64,000 bases of DNA, taken from positions 154,001 through 218,000 of the forward strand of contig JAOTOM010004622.1 of NCBI GenBank assembly GCA_034440615.1, read 5' to 3'. This stretch comes from Ashinkailepas kermadecensis (Eukaryota; Arthropoda; Thecostraca; Neolepadidae). The translations under genes were made by a program, and so were the position numbers. The first letter of the stretch is position 1. Each line of letters begins with the position of its first letter. Below the pieces are notes generated by a model. The model searched no databases and was not told where the DNA came from. It saw only the letters and a program-made list of their open reading frames with translations. This document shows, piece by piece, positions 36,401-48,400 of the stretch.

Positions 36401-39400
36401 TTGGGGGCAAAAATCAAGTTTTTTGGGAATAACTTTTCATTTGTCATCTCAGCCCGCAACAAATCACATATTCGTGATATGCGTGCAAAACTACGTCGAA
36501 AACCGATTTGAAACACATCCCAGCTATCTTAGAAAAATCAAACATTTTTCAACTTTTCCATGTACATGTATGCATATAATGACCTCTCGAGGTCAAAGTT
36601 ACCGTCCGATGTCCGATATTAGAACGGGATCGATTGAGCATGGATAGGGCCTTCTTTTACACTCTGGTGAACCACAAATTTCCTTCATTTATTTTTGGAT
36701 CGTAGGGGGGAAGCAGTGGTGCGATTTCGAAAATTCAATCACCCCCAGTCGGTGAAAAAAACCCACATTTTTGTCCTTCCATTTTTGGATGCGGCCCCCA
36801 CATGCCTTTCAGGACAAAATTACCAAAAAAACATCGCCCGGTAACATTGACCTCCAGAAGAGGTAAAAAATCCCCATGTTAAACCAATGGGAGCGCATTT
36901 TCGAAAGGAGGGGGGTAAAAAGTACTTTCAAATCTGTCTAGTAGAATGTATCAGGACCCATTTTTGACGGAGAATCCAGTAGTGGTCGAAATTTGAAAAT
37001 CCGTCGGTAACTTTAGAAATTATGAGCAAAAAACCAGTTTTTATGGTGAAAAAGGGTCAAAAATGCAAAAAAACCTGTTCGGGCATGCCTCATAGAGGCT
37101 AAACCGTACATCTCACCGACATGTACGACACGGGGATTGAAAGAGCTTGAACGAGGCTATCTTGTACATTCGAGAAAGATCTGCCATCTCCTATATGCAA
37201 GGCGTGAGGAACTCGTGAATTTGGCCAAAAACCGGTTTTTAAGAAACATTTTCAAACACCTCTGGAATTTCGAATTTTGGACTTAACGATGCAAACCTTG
37301 TTGCAAACATGTTTTTTAGGTACCGGGCATCGGCAGTAAAATAGTAGAAAAAATCCTAAACTTAGAAATTTTAAGCACTGTGTACCAAAAGTTAAGTACA
37401 ACTTTTTAAAGTTGTTTGAGAAAAGTGTTGCCGTTTAAGGAGTGCTACGTTTTATAATTTGGATCTAAGATATCCACCGGTAACTTTAAGAGTTATTAAG
37501 CTTCCAATATTCGAAATCAGGGGGGATATGTTAACTCAATGGGAAATCGTACCACGTATAAAGTACTTTTTAGAAATAAGTTACCGAACGAATTTAAAAA
37601 GTCGTACACCATACGAAAGCCAATGCAAGGGTGATGATTTCATTCATGCTATATGGTCGGCCATCGGTCATCGGTCATTGGTCGAAGTATCCCTACGAAG
37701 AGCCCCTCTTAAAGGGATTCAATTTTTATCAGGTGGACGATATACGATATGCTCTAAAGGCTAGTCGAAATGTCACCATATCATATAAAAATATTATCAG
37801 CCGATTTCAATTGAACCTTCGAAGTGTTTGAAAATAAGATCATCAAGCAGGCAGATGTAGAGATGAAGCGGGTATTACTACATATCAAGGACACTTTCGA
37901 CATGAATATTATTTGGCACATGGAAATCAAATATCCTGTTGCAGGTGACATTCATGGTCGGGTGCATACGTTCCTTAATACGTTCTGGAGTAGGCAACAC
38001 CAGCATACATTAACGAACTGTGAACATCGCTGGTTACCATGGTAAATGATCAAACGCATGTGTTTTTACTAGTGACATCGTGAATAAAGTGATTGCTTGT
38101 CACAAGTCCACTGTTCATGCACACAAATATCATAAGCTTGACAAGTTCTATCGAAAACGGCCGGTGAGGTGTGCAGCTTGCGCAGAACGGAAACAGTTCC
38201 GTATTTGTTTCAAGTCGAGTACTATTGCACGGAGCATGTAATTTCTTTTTCATAGCTAAAATGCAGTAGAGCTACAACAACCCAACACAAATACGATAGA
38301 CCACCTGGTTTCCATGTATGGACATTTGCGAAACCCTGTAAATGTTTTCTTTCGTAATCATAGATCCTGGGAATCGACCTTTAACGGCTGGGCGCGAATG
38401 ATCAATTCTGGTCGAAGCGCCCTAAAGCCTACATAACTAACTAACTAGTTAGTTAGTTATTTGGGCTTTAGGGCGCATCGACTACATAGGTCATATAGCG
38501 CCCATAACTAACTAACTAACTAACGACCTTTAACGGCAAGATGCTTCAACGAACATGTTTATTCCCTTCAAGTCTTACCCACACAAATATTGGTTACTAT
38601 AAGCACAAATTCACCTGTAGATATTGCAGGCGCAAAATATCGAATAATATATTCACATTAAAAGCTAAGCCAACAAATCGTCGAATTGAGATTTAAGAAG
38701 TCACAATAAAACCCGACCATGCACGTTCAATTCTACAATGAGGTGCAGATTTTCTATAGAATGACTGCCTTGTATGAGGTGCATGACGTCGAAACGATTT
38801 TTGTGTGCTATTTGGTGGCACAGCCTTGTCAACTGCTAATGCGACAAGGCAATTTTATACTAAACTTGGTAGCCTGAGTTCACCATAAAACCAGTGCACA
38901 TGAATACAACTTTCACAGCTGAGAATGTTGTCTTATAATTTAACAGTTCGTCATACCACCACTACTAAGTTCGCGAATAGCTGTTGGGTGGATTGCCCAG
39001 CTCGCATGTGATGAAGCGCACATTCAAATCATTACCAAAAGTATTCGGGGCACTAGTCACAATATACATTCGCTCAAAACTGCCCGACGAGCCCGATCAC
39101 TCCGAGGCATTCGATTGTAATCCCATAGCGATATGCCCACCGTCAGTAGCCAGAGAAGTAACCAGGCTCACCAGCCGGCAGCCTGGTAGCCAGGCCACCA
39201 GACAGCCACGGCTGGCAGCCAGAGCTGCGTCAGTGGGCTGAGACCGGTCCGGGCGCTCACCTGCACGTGACGCTGCCTATGCTGATGGCCGTCACGCCGT
39301 CACAGATGAGCGGCAGCGTGCCCGAGTGCGGCACGGGCGTGACGCGCACAGCCAGCCGCCGCTGCTGGCCCTGGCGCAGCTGGTACACACCGCCCGATAT

Positions 39401-42400
39401 CACGTCAGGCCGGGCCACCGCCTCCACCGGCTGGTAGTCACCTGCGGCCGGCAGTCACACAGCAGTCACAGCTCACCATCTCCCGCGACTGGTAGTCACC
39501 TGGGGCCGGCCATGTACATCACACAGTAGTCACCTGTCGCCGGCCAGGTATATACACATTACACAATAGTCACAGTAGTCACACACCGCCCAGGTACGCC
39601 AAGATAGGGTTTGTTTGCGAATCGTTTCTGAAAATATCAATTTCGACCTTCCTACCAGCTTTCCAGAGCACCTCGCATGAAGCAAATTTATTTTTCGTGG
39701 CAGTAACGGAGAATCTGCACCACGTGCAAACCATGACCCTCACTAGTGCAAGTGCAGGGGTGTGACACCCCAGCACGGCTCTTCGATAATATTTTTCGAA
39801 CCGTTCGGCGGATTCCCTCAATATGTGCATGGGTGTGTATGACCAAAGCAATCGATTCGCACCAAAATCCAAATAACCGACCTTTCAGTACCTGCATGGC
39901 TAATCGGCATCCGTCATATAATTTTTGGCACACAAAACACGACCATGACAGGCCAAGGAGCTATGATGCCACAAAATGGAACACCTTTCGTCATTTTTCA
40001 CCGAAATCGCAGATCTGCCCGGCTTTAATGTGCCATTATGGCTCCAAAACATTTCTGTGTGTGGTCTGTGTTTTAGGATAAGTGAAAACATACTAATATA
40101 TTAATGAAGCCGACAACTACCGAACCGGGTCAGGTCGCGCTGCTCATCTTGATCAGATTATCTTGGGGGGGGGGGGAGCACATGTTCACACAAGACTCAC
40201 TCGCCCTTTGACATCGCTCGCAATAAACCGCTCATTTATTCTACCCCGACGATGCTTCTTAACTCACGAGACCAGTTGAGTTCCAGTGAACTGCTTCCAG
40301 CGCAAGTCGACGAGCTCACCTTGATCGTTGAGTTCCTGCAGCTCCACCCAGAGCTCTAGCTTGCGGGTGAGTTCCGCCCAGCGGTCTGCCAGCGACCGCG
40401 CCTTGGCCAGCTGACTGTCCATCACCTCGATGGTGGTGGGCACGTAGGAGGTGAAGCCGGCTGACCGGTGTCCCCAGACCTCCACAGAGAGCGCGCCCTC
40501 TGACGACCGCCACAGTGCTCACTCACATTGCGCGAATAGGTGCATGATCAAACTACATGAGCATATGTTATCACCTTTGGAACACAGGGAAGTGAGAATA
40601 TAGCGATACCTATCTGCCCACACCGAGCGAAGTAGCCCGATATTGCTGACGCGTGGATCGTACTGGCCGATTTGTGGGTTGGTTTCAGTGCCCGTAACTT
40701 GCTGGTATGACGTGGCGGACTAAGCATCTGTGCATTTGGGGAGAAATGAGGACAGGGGTTCCCGTGCTGTGGGCACATAATCGGACATCATAACACCGTC
40801 GGCGGACAACAGCAGTGGCGCGGTCACGGTCTCTGTAAGTGGAGTGGCGCGGTCTACAGCTCACGTCAGCATTTTCATGCGTACACGGCACTAATCTGTT
40901 CGGATTTCGGTCCCGCTCATACTGAATAAGCAATTTCTTCGGTGAATCACCGCAAGTAACATTTTCAATACCAAACGTGTCAGCAAGAGCTAAAATGTGA
41001 CGCCCCGGCCGCCAGCCTCGTGCGCCGTTGGCCTTGGCACAAAACCGCCCGATCGATAGGGCAATGCTGAGCAGGTATGGGTTCTCAGAAGACTCAATAA
41101 ATCACAATCGCAGGCGAAGCTCGGCATATTCGCCCATACCTGGAAACAGTCCGATATTCGTAGAGAAGCCAAGCAAGGTGCCGCTGCTCATGAATCAATT
41201 GTGGTGCGTCTGACCAACCATGACCCAGTCTGGCCAAACATGCCAAGGACGACCAGAGCCCCGCCACATATCGCCACAGACCGACCAGAGCCTCGCCACA
41301 GACCGAACAGAGCCCCGCCACAGACCGAACAGAGCTCCGCCACAGACCGACCAGAGCCCCGCCACAGACCGACCAGAGCCCCGCCACAGACCGACCAGAG
41401 CTCCGCCACAGACCGACCAGAGCCCCGCCACAGACCGAACAGAGCTCCACCACAGACCGACCAGAGCTCCGCCACAGACCGACCAGAGCCCCGCCACATA
41501 CCGAACAGAGCTCCAACACAGACCGACCAGAGCCCCGCCACAGACCGAACAGACCTCCACCACAGACCAACCACAGTTCCGCCACAGACCGACCAGAGCT
41601 CCGCCACAGACCGAACAGAGCTCCGCCACAGACCGACTAGAGCTCCGCCACATACTAACCAGAGCTCCACCAGAGACCGACCAGAGCCCCGCCACAGACC
41701 GACCAGAGTTCCGCCACAGATCACCACAGACCGACCTGAGTGCCGCCACAAGCCCACCCAGTGATATGATCGGTTCGCTCTCTACTAATCAGGGCCGACG
41801 CACCTGCACAGTGTTCGATGAATTCCTCGCAGACGGGGATGACAAAGTCGCGACAGTGGTCGAACTGCACGCGCACGCCGTCCGTGGCGACGGTCGATGG
41901 CCGCTGGCTGCTGATGATAGGCGGACACACCTGCAGCGGCCGGCAGCCATGTCAGGACGGCCGGCCGCTCGTCTGTCTCTCGTAAACACCGACCACACCG
42001 CCAAACAACCAATCAACCCGTCAATTAATGAGACACATAATTAATTAATCAAATGATGCACTACGTCTGCAAGTATTTTTGCTGCTTTTCCGCTTTACCG
42101 CCAACCAAATGCTCTCAATTATAACGCAACATAACAATATTGGTGAATTTTCGAGGCAGAATGAATCTAAATACGCCTCAAATGCCTCTAAATACACCTC
42201 GTGCTGCACACCACTGCAAAATATGGATAACAAGCATCTGATTTCCGATCCTGGCAAGCGAAGAGAGAAGAAAGAAAGACACACCTCCTGTGTACCAAGA
42301 AAGCAAAGCTTTATTCCGATATAAAATATATAGCTTTTGTTCTGTAATATATCAAAGTTTTAACACCATGCCACTGCTGGTGCCGGCCTAGTGCCAAGAT

Positions 42401-45400
42401 TTGCTGGTGGCGACGTGTCCCTGGCACGCAAAAAGCTAAACTTCTACCCCTTGTTGTTTGCCTCACCCCATGCTTCAGCATTAGATCAGCACAATGTTGC
42501 CACCTGTGTTCTGTAGTGAACCAACCTGGGTTTGGGAGCAACCCCAGAAGTTATACTGGCAGAACACAAAGTGCGACAGAGACGGCGGCAGCCCGGTCGC
42601 CTGCTTGATGGATACCTGCGACCACAGACACACATCACACAGAAGTCCTGATAAAGCGTACATCAAGGGCCGTGACTCAACACACATCAGAGCTCCGGAA
42701 CCAATACATTCTGAAGTCCTGACCACATAAGAGATCCGAACTCAGCACACTCACGAGGTCCTGACCAAGCATACACCAGACGTCCTGACAAAACGCACAC
42801 CAAGGGTGTTGACTGTTGAACCAACACACAGAGGTTCTGCAACACATCCAACTGGAGATAGCCGTACACATCATTGCCTTTTCACGACCGCCACAAGTGT
42901 TTCAATTTCATAATAAAACCATTTGTGAGGAATGTGACACCAATGTATTACAAAATGTGTACACACCTCAGTGAACAATGGCCGCGACAGCAAGGACCGG
43001 GGATTCAGAAGCGCTACCGAAAAGGTCACCCCTTTGGTCAACGATGGCGCCTTTTGATATCATAGCAAAACAAAGCAACACTACTGACAGCACTGCCACG
43101 CCCCAGATAGCAAAGCGTGTCGCCCACAATTGCACCAGCCGATTTCCGACCGTGAAGCCGCAGCCACAGAGCTGGTAGCCCTCCTCGCACTACACCACCG
43201 ACCCGCCACCACTGACCCGACAGGTGACGGTGTTGGTCAGCAGGTCCTCCTCGCTGCGGCCGCTGTCGCCGGAGTGGTTCGACGTCGAGTCGGCCACGCG
43301 GTCCTGGAAGCAGCCGGCCACCCGCTCCAGCTCCACCTGCGGACAACGCCGGCCAGCGCACGGTTAGTGCGCGCCCGCACTATTCCTGTCGATGGTCGAG
43401 GTGCTGCCTCGGGCGCCATGTCACCACACGTTGGGGCTGCTGTACTTGCGCTAGAGTGCGCCACCTGAGCTGACGCCGTCGGTCTCCTCAGCCAGTACCT
43501 TCCGGTGCGGCATCACTTCCGCTAGCAGATGGCGCTTCAGCACAATCTGGTACATTGGCGTATCCCGTATGATGTTCAATCCAATATATTCAATGATTAT
43601 TGGGGTTTTAGTGTGCGTCAACCCATGTGGGTTATATTGCAATATATTCAATTATTAATTATTATTTCCAATATATTCAATTTACTGGTATATCAGTATA
43701 TTGGATCAGAATATCCAGCCGAAGTATCTTGTGAAAAAAATTAACATAAACGACCGTCGTATCCCTCTTACAGTTTTAACCGCATATTCGGGTTGGGTTT
43801 GCATTGCCCTTCGGAATATTCACGCAGACGCGGGAGGCCGCCACCTTGGTCTTGGAGTCTCGCCGATGGAAATATCAGCGGGAGTAATAGCGCCGGCGCT
43901 GTAACGCTATGAAGCTTACAATGTTGTCTCTCACATATCGCATATCGTATGTCGAGGCGCGCCCAATCAGGGATCGGATGACCAGGGCCTTATAATGCCA
44001 CTAGCGCACATGAAACGACCTCAATGTCATTAAACGGATGAAGTCAGGTGGCAATGACGCGCATCGGTACACCCGATATAGGCGGTCCCACCGTTATCGG
44101 GAGTTATGGTGTACCCAACTTCCCACCTTTACTGCCTGCCCGACGACATTCTGACTGCCTCCTGGCCGATGATGAGGAGCTGGTGACTGACGATGAGGAT
44201 CTGGGAGCTGACGATGAGGATCCGGCAGTTGGTGAGCATGTGGTAGCTGATGATGGGATCTGGTAGTTCACGATGATTGCACGGTAGCCAATGCCAGGAA
44301 TGCGGAAGCAGATCATGGGAATGAGGTTGCTCATGATGGGAGTCTGGTGGTGACGTCACCTCAAGTCTGCCGGCAACCTCGCCCTGTTGACTGATGATGG
44401 GAATGTGGTAGTTGAGTTGCACGTCGTTCAACACCGCCTCCAGAAACAGATTGGCTACGCCGATCAGGTGGTGGTTCTCCTGGGTCTCGAAGAACGGGTC
44501 TCCCAGCGTGTCCTGCAATCAGTTAGTTAGTCAGTTATTTGGGTTTTAGGGCGCCTCGACTACTGAGGTTATTTAGCGCCCATAACTCACGGTGTTATCA
44601 AAGTGCGGTTCAGAATGGCATCAAGATTCACATCGTGGGTAGCCGTCTACCTGGCCCTATTGTGCCACGTAATTTGCATGCAGTGTATATCAGCGAGGAG
44701 TATATATTGCTGAGAACGACACTTCAGACAAGAAATCCATCAATCGTCCCGACTGGACAATGTACGAGTTATCTGATAGAATATCGCTAAGGGAAGCCAC
44801 CTGGTCAGACCCAAAATGACGTCTACGCTCGTCAGTGTAATGAGGACACGATATTAAAGCATGGCGAACTGTTAATGGTGCATGACATCTTGAGCACAAC
44901 GGTTTGTCGCCTCCACATAACAAATAGCCGTGAGTGGCATAAGTATGCCATATGCGGAGGCGGCAGAGTGTAACCTCTTCTTGTCTATGTTTACGACAGG
45001 ACGAGCTCCATGGTCTCAGACGCTTGATGGTTCGTAGTTTGTTTGTCGCCGTCGCGTCCCACATTGCTTGCCACTTGTCTAGGAGGAAGATGGAAACCTC
45101 CCGGTAATGGTCCGTGGCAGGGAGTGGCAGTGATCGAGTGCACGGTGCATTCGCTGCTTGTTTCGCCGCAGCATCCGCCAACTCGTTTCCGGAAATACCA
45201 ACGTGGCTAGGAAGCCAACATAGAATCACCCGTCATCCTAGGCGTTGCAGATCGGTAAGGCGGCTCAGAATATCCCGCAGAAGGGGGTTTGACGGATAAA
45301 ATGTGTTCAGGGCCATAAGACTACTTAAAGAATCGGTGAATAGTCAATGTCCACGGAACACGGCACGGTGGAGACAACTCACAGGCTATCGGCACGGCTT

Positions 45401-48400
45401 TGTCGCGCTTCGTCCAAGACTGTTTCAGAGCTTCCCGACTCGGATGATAATTGACACCCAGATAAAAATACTCTTACACTCTGCAGCAACCACATCACAA
45501 GCAGTTGCATGGGCGCAATATGCTCCTTATGGTTGGTGCGCCATAAAGCTCAAATAGCCAACCAACCAACAACCCAGTTGCAACAGACAGCTATTTTTCT
45601 TAAAATATCCAAGTGAAATCACAGTTACAAGAGCACTGCACGAAGAAAACATTGACACATTAACGGTTCATCGCATTACATATACTCACGATACATTACA
45701 TTTACAAACTATGATTGTTTTCGCCAGCGCGCTGCGAAAATTTACACCTTTACACTACATTTCAAGACTAATTTTCCACCAACAACACTGCGCTACAATA
45801 TATTTTGATACCCCAGTTTCATCAATGAAATGAGAATACGACATTCCGCAAACACTTCCCTATGAGAGAACTCGGGTTGCCATAATGTAAATTTAGGACA
45901 TGATTAATTGAAAGCCATCTAGCATACTAGAACCAGCGAAAATGTGCTAGTTGGAATAAGCTTCGGATAAAAGTGTGAGCTAAACTCGTATTTCACTCAG
46001 GACTCAAACATATCGAACTAATGGTTTTCAGCAATATGGTGAAAAGAAGACTGTCTGGATAGATAGGAAGGGCAAAATACTGTAATTATATCAGAACACA
46101 CAGCAGGATCTATCAAGATTATAATCAGATCAGACCAGCAGAATCTAGCCCTTCAGCCATAAGCTCATTTTACAGCAAATACAAATAGCAAGCAGCTAAA
46201 TCAAGTTCTCTGACAGCCATTACGCTAATTGATGTCAGCGCAATGACAATATTTACTTAGGTTCCCTTCCAGAAGCCGGGGTCAGACCGGACCCGTTCCC
46301 ACGGATCAGGCCAGACCGGACCCGTTCCCACGGCTCAGGCCAGACCGGACCCGTTCTAACGGCTCAGGCCAGACTGGACCCGTTCCCAAGGCTCCCAGGC
46401 CAGATCAGACCAGCATCGACCCACCTGTAATGTGGATCCACTCTGTATTTCGTTGAATAGCTCCCGCATGTCGACCATTTTGTTGTCGAGCTTCTCCAGG
46501 CTCCAGATCTGGTTCGGATGACCACGCCGCTTTACACAGATGGCCGGCTCGCACACGAAAAGTCCGCGCTGTGTCGAGGAATACGCGTCAGGTAGGACAG
46601 ACTCCTCAAAACAAAGCTAATTTCCTTCACGGAAGGAAGATAGATCAAACAACTGCTTTTAATTTGATCCGGTGGTTAAATGACAGGCTTCACCTGACAG
46701 AAAGCTCACCGTAGCGTAGAGTTCAGCATTCCAAGACGCACAGGCAGTCTGCACAACAAAAAATGGGTGGGTGGGTAATGGGTTTTTAGACACGGGGACC
46801 GTTGGGTCTGTAGCGTCGCCAGTCTCTCAGCCGATGGTCGGGGAGGTCACATGAGACGCACTTCTTGAGACGAGCATCTTACCCCTAGACCCTGTCTGCA
46901 CAACGCAAAGCTAATGTCTCGTCCTGCACATACCATTACAAGGTCCAACGTACGCGCATCTATCTAGCCCGTGTGGCGGACGTCAGTGACGACCCAACTG
47001 GTGCGGTACACGGGCTGGCAGTGGTGCAGTCAGCTACGAAACAACTGGTGCAGTGCACGGGCTTGCGGTGGTGCCATCAGTAGTTACACAACTGGTGCGG
47101 TGCACAGGCTGGCAGTGGTGCCAGCAGTGGTGCTGGCAGCAGTGTTAAAATAATGGCTTTCGTCATGTGTGAGATGCTGAAACGAGTACAGTAAGATGTC
47201 AAAATTTTGTCATGGAGGCATGCCACTTAAAATATCGTGTCAGTTCTTGAAACTCGATTTTGAGCCAGTAGTACACTCATAAGTCCATGTTTTTCGTTCA
47301 ATTTGTGCGACACCTAATATACGGATGTCTATACTAACGATAAGGACTGCAATACCATGTTATCAGCAGATGGCATTGTTTAACAGACATCATGGACAAA
47401 CTCTGTACCTGGAATTGTGCTACGAGATGCTTGTGTATCACAATCCGCAATGGTGAGCATAAGCATGATACTTTTACGCGACATATTCAGAAACTAGTAA
47501 TGGAGGCTGCATAAGCACGCATCAACAAGCACGATGTCGATACTTCCCTGGAAGGATGTCTGTTCAGTGCTTAGAGAGTGGTATACTGCACCCTATTTCA
47601 CGAATAATGTATCACTGGTTGGCAGCTACGAAACAACTGGTGCGGTGCACGAGCCGGCAGCGACACGACACGTACCCGCCGGTTGGGACCCAGGTTCTCG
47701 GGCGGGATCTGCAGCGTCACCGAGTAGCTGGTGCTGCGGCGCAGCTCGTCCGCCATGGAGCTGGCCTCGCGCGCCAGCGAGTTGGCGCGCACGATCTCCT
47801 GCCGGAGCGTGGCAACGCTGCGCCGGAACTGGTCCTGCCTGTCGACACGGCCAACACGGCTGTGGGCGGCTGTCCAGCTGTGCCATGGGTGTGGGTAGTG
47901 TATATAGGGTGTGGCCGGCTGTCGAGGCGAGCTGGCCGTCACAGGCATGGCCGGCTGCCTCGCCACCGCCGCTGGGTCGGCAGCGCCACACATGTGCGTG
48001 CATCCTGCTGACACGGTGCCGAGGTTCGGTGACGTAGTCGTCAACGCGGCCGTCTGGCAACTCGAACGGCTGCCGGTTCAACTCCGCTGATCGCACGGCC
48101 CCTCGGCTGCCTGGCGACCGTTCGGCCTCGAGCGACGATGCTCTATAGAAAACCAGCTTCGGGTGCCGCGAAATAGCCACCGATTCTTTCTCTTCTTACT
48201 GACACAGTGTGATCACACATGATGATTATTTATGGCATGTTCCCACACCGCGGCACACACGCGGTGTCATTGCTGCCAAGCATACCGACCGTGCAAGTAT
48301 TGCCATAGCCGTCGTCTGCTCAGTAATAGTTGTCCCTAAAAAAAAATTGCTGCGGCCAAGTTGTTGGTGAGCTTGCCGTCGGTGGGAACTCACCTATCTT

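Noticed and set aside
41188..42044. Frames of 160-270 codons on both strands
   Set aside because: 21-bp minisatellite in intron 13, stop-free in several frames.
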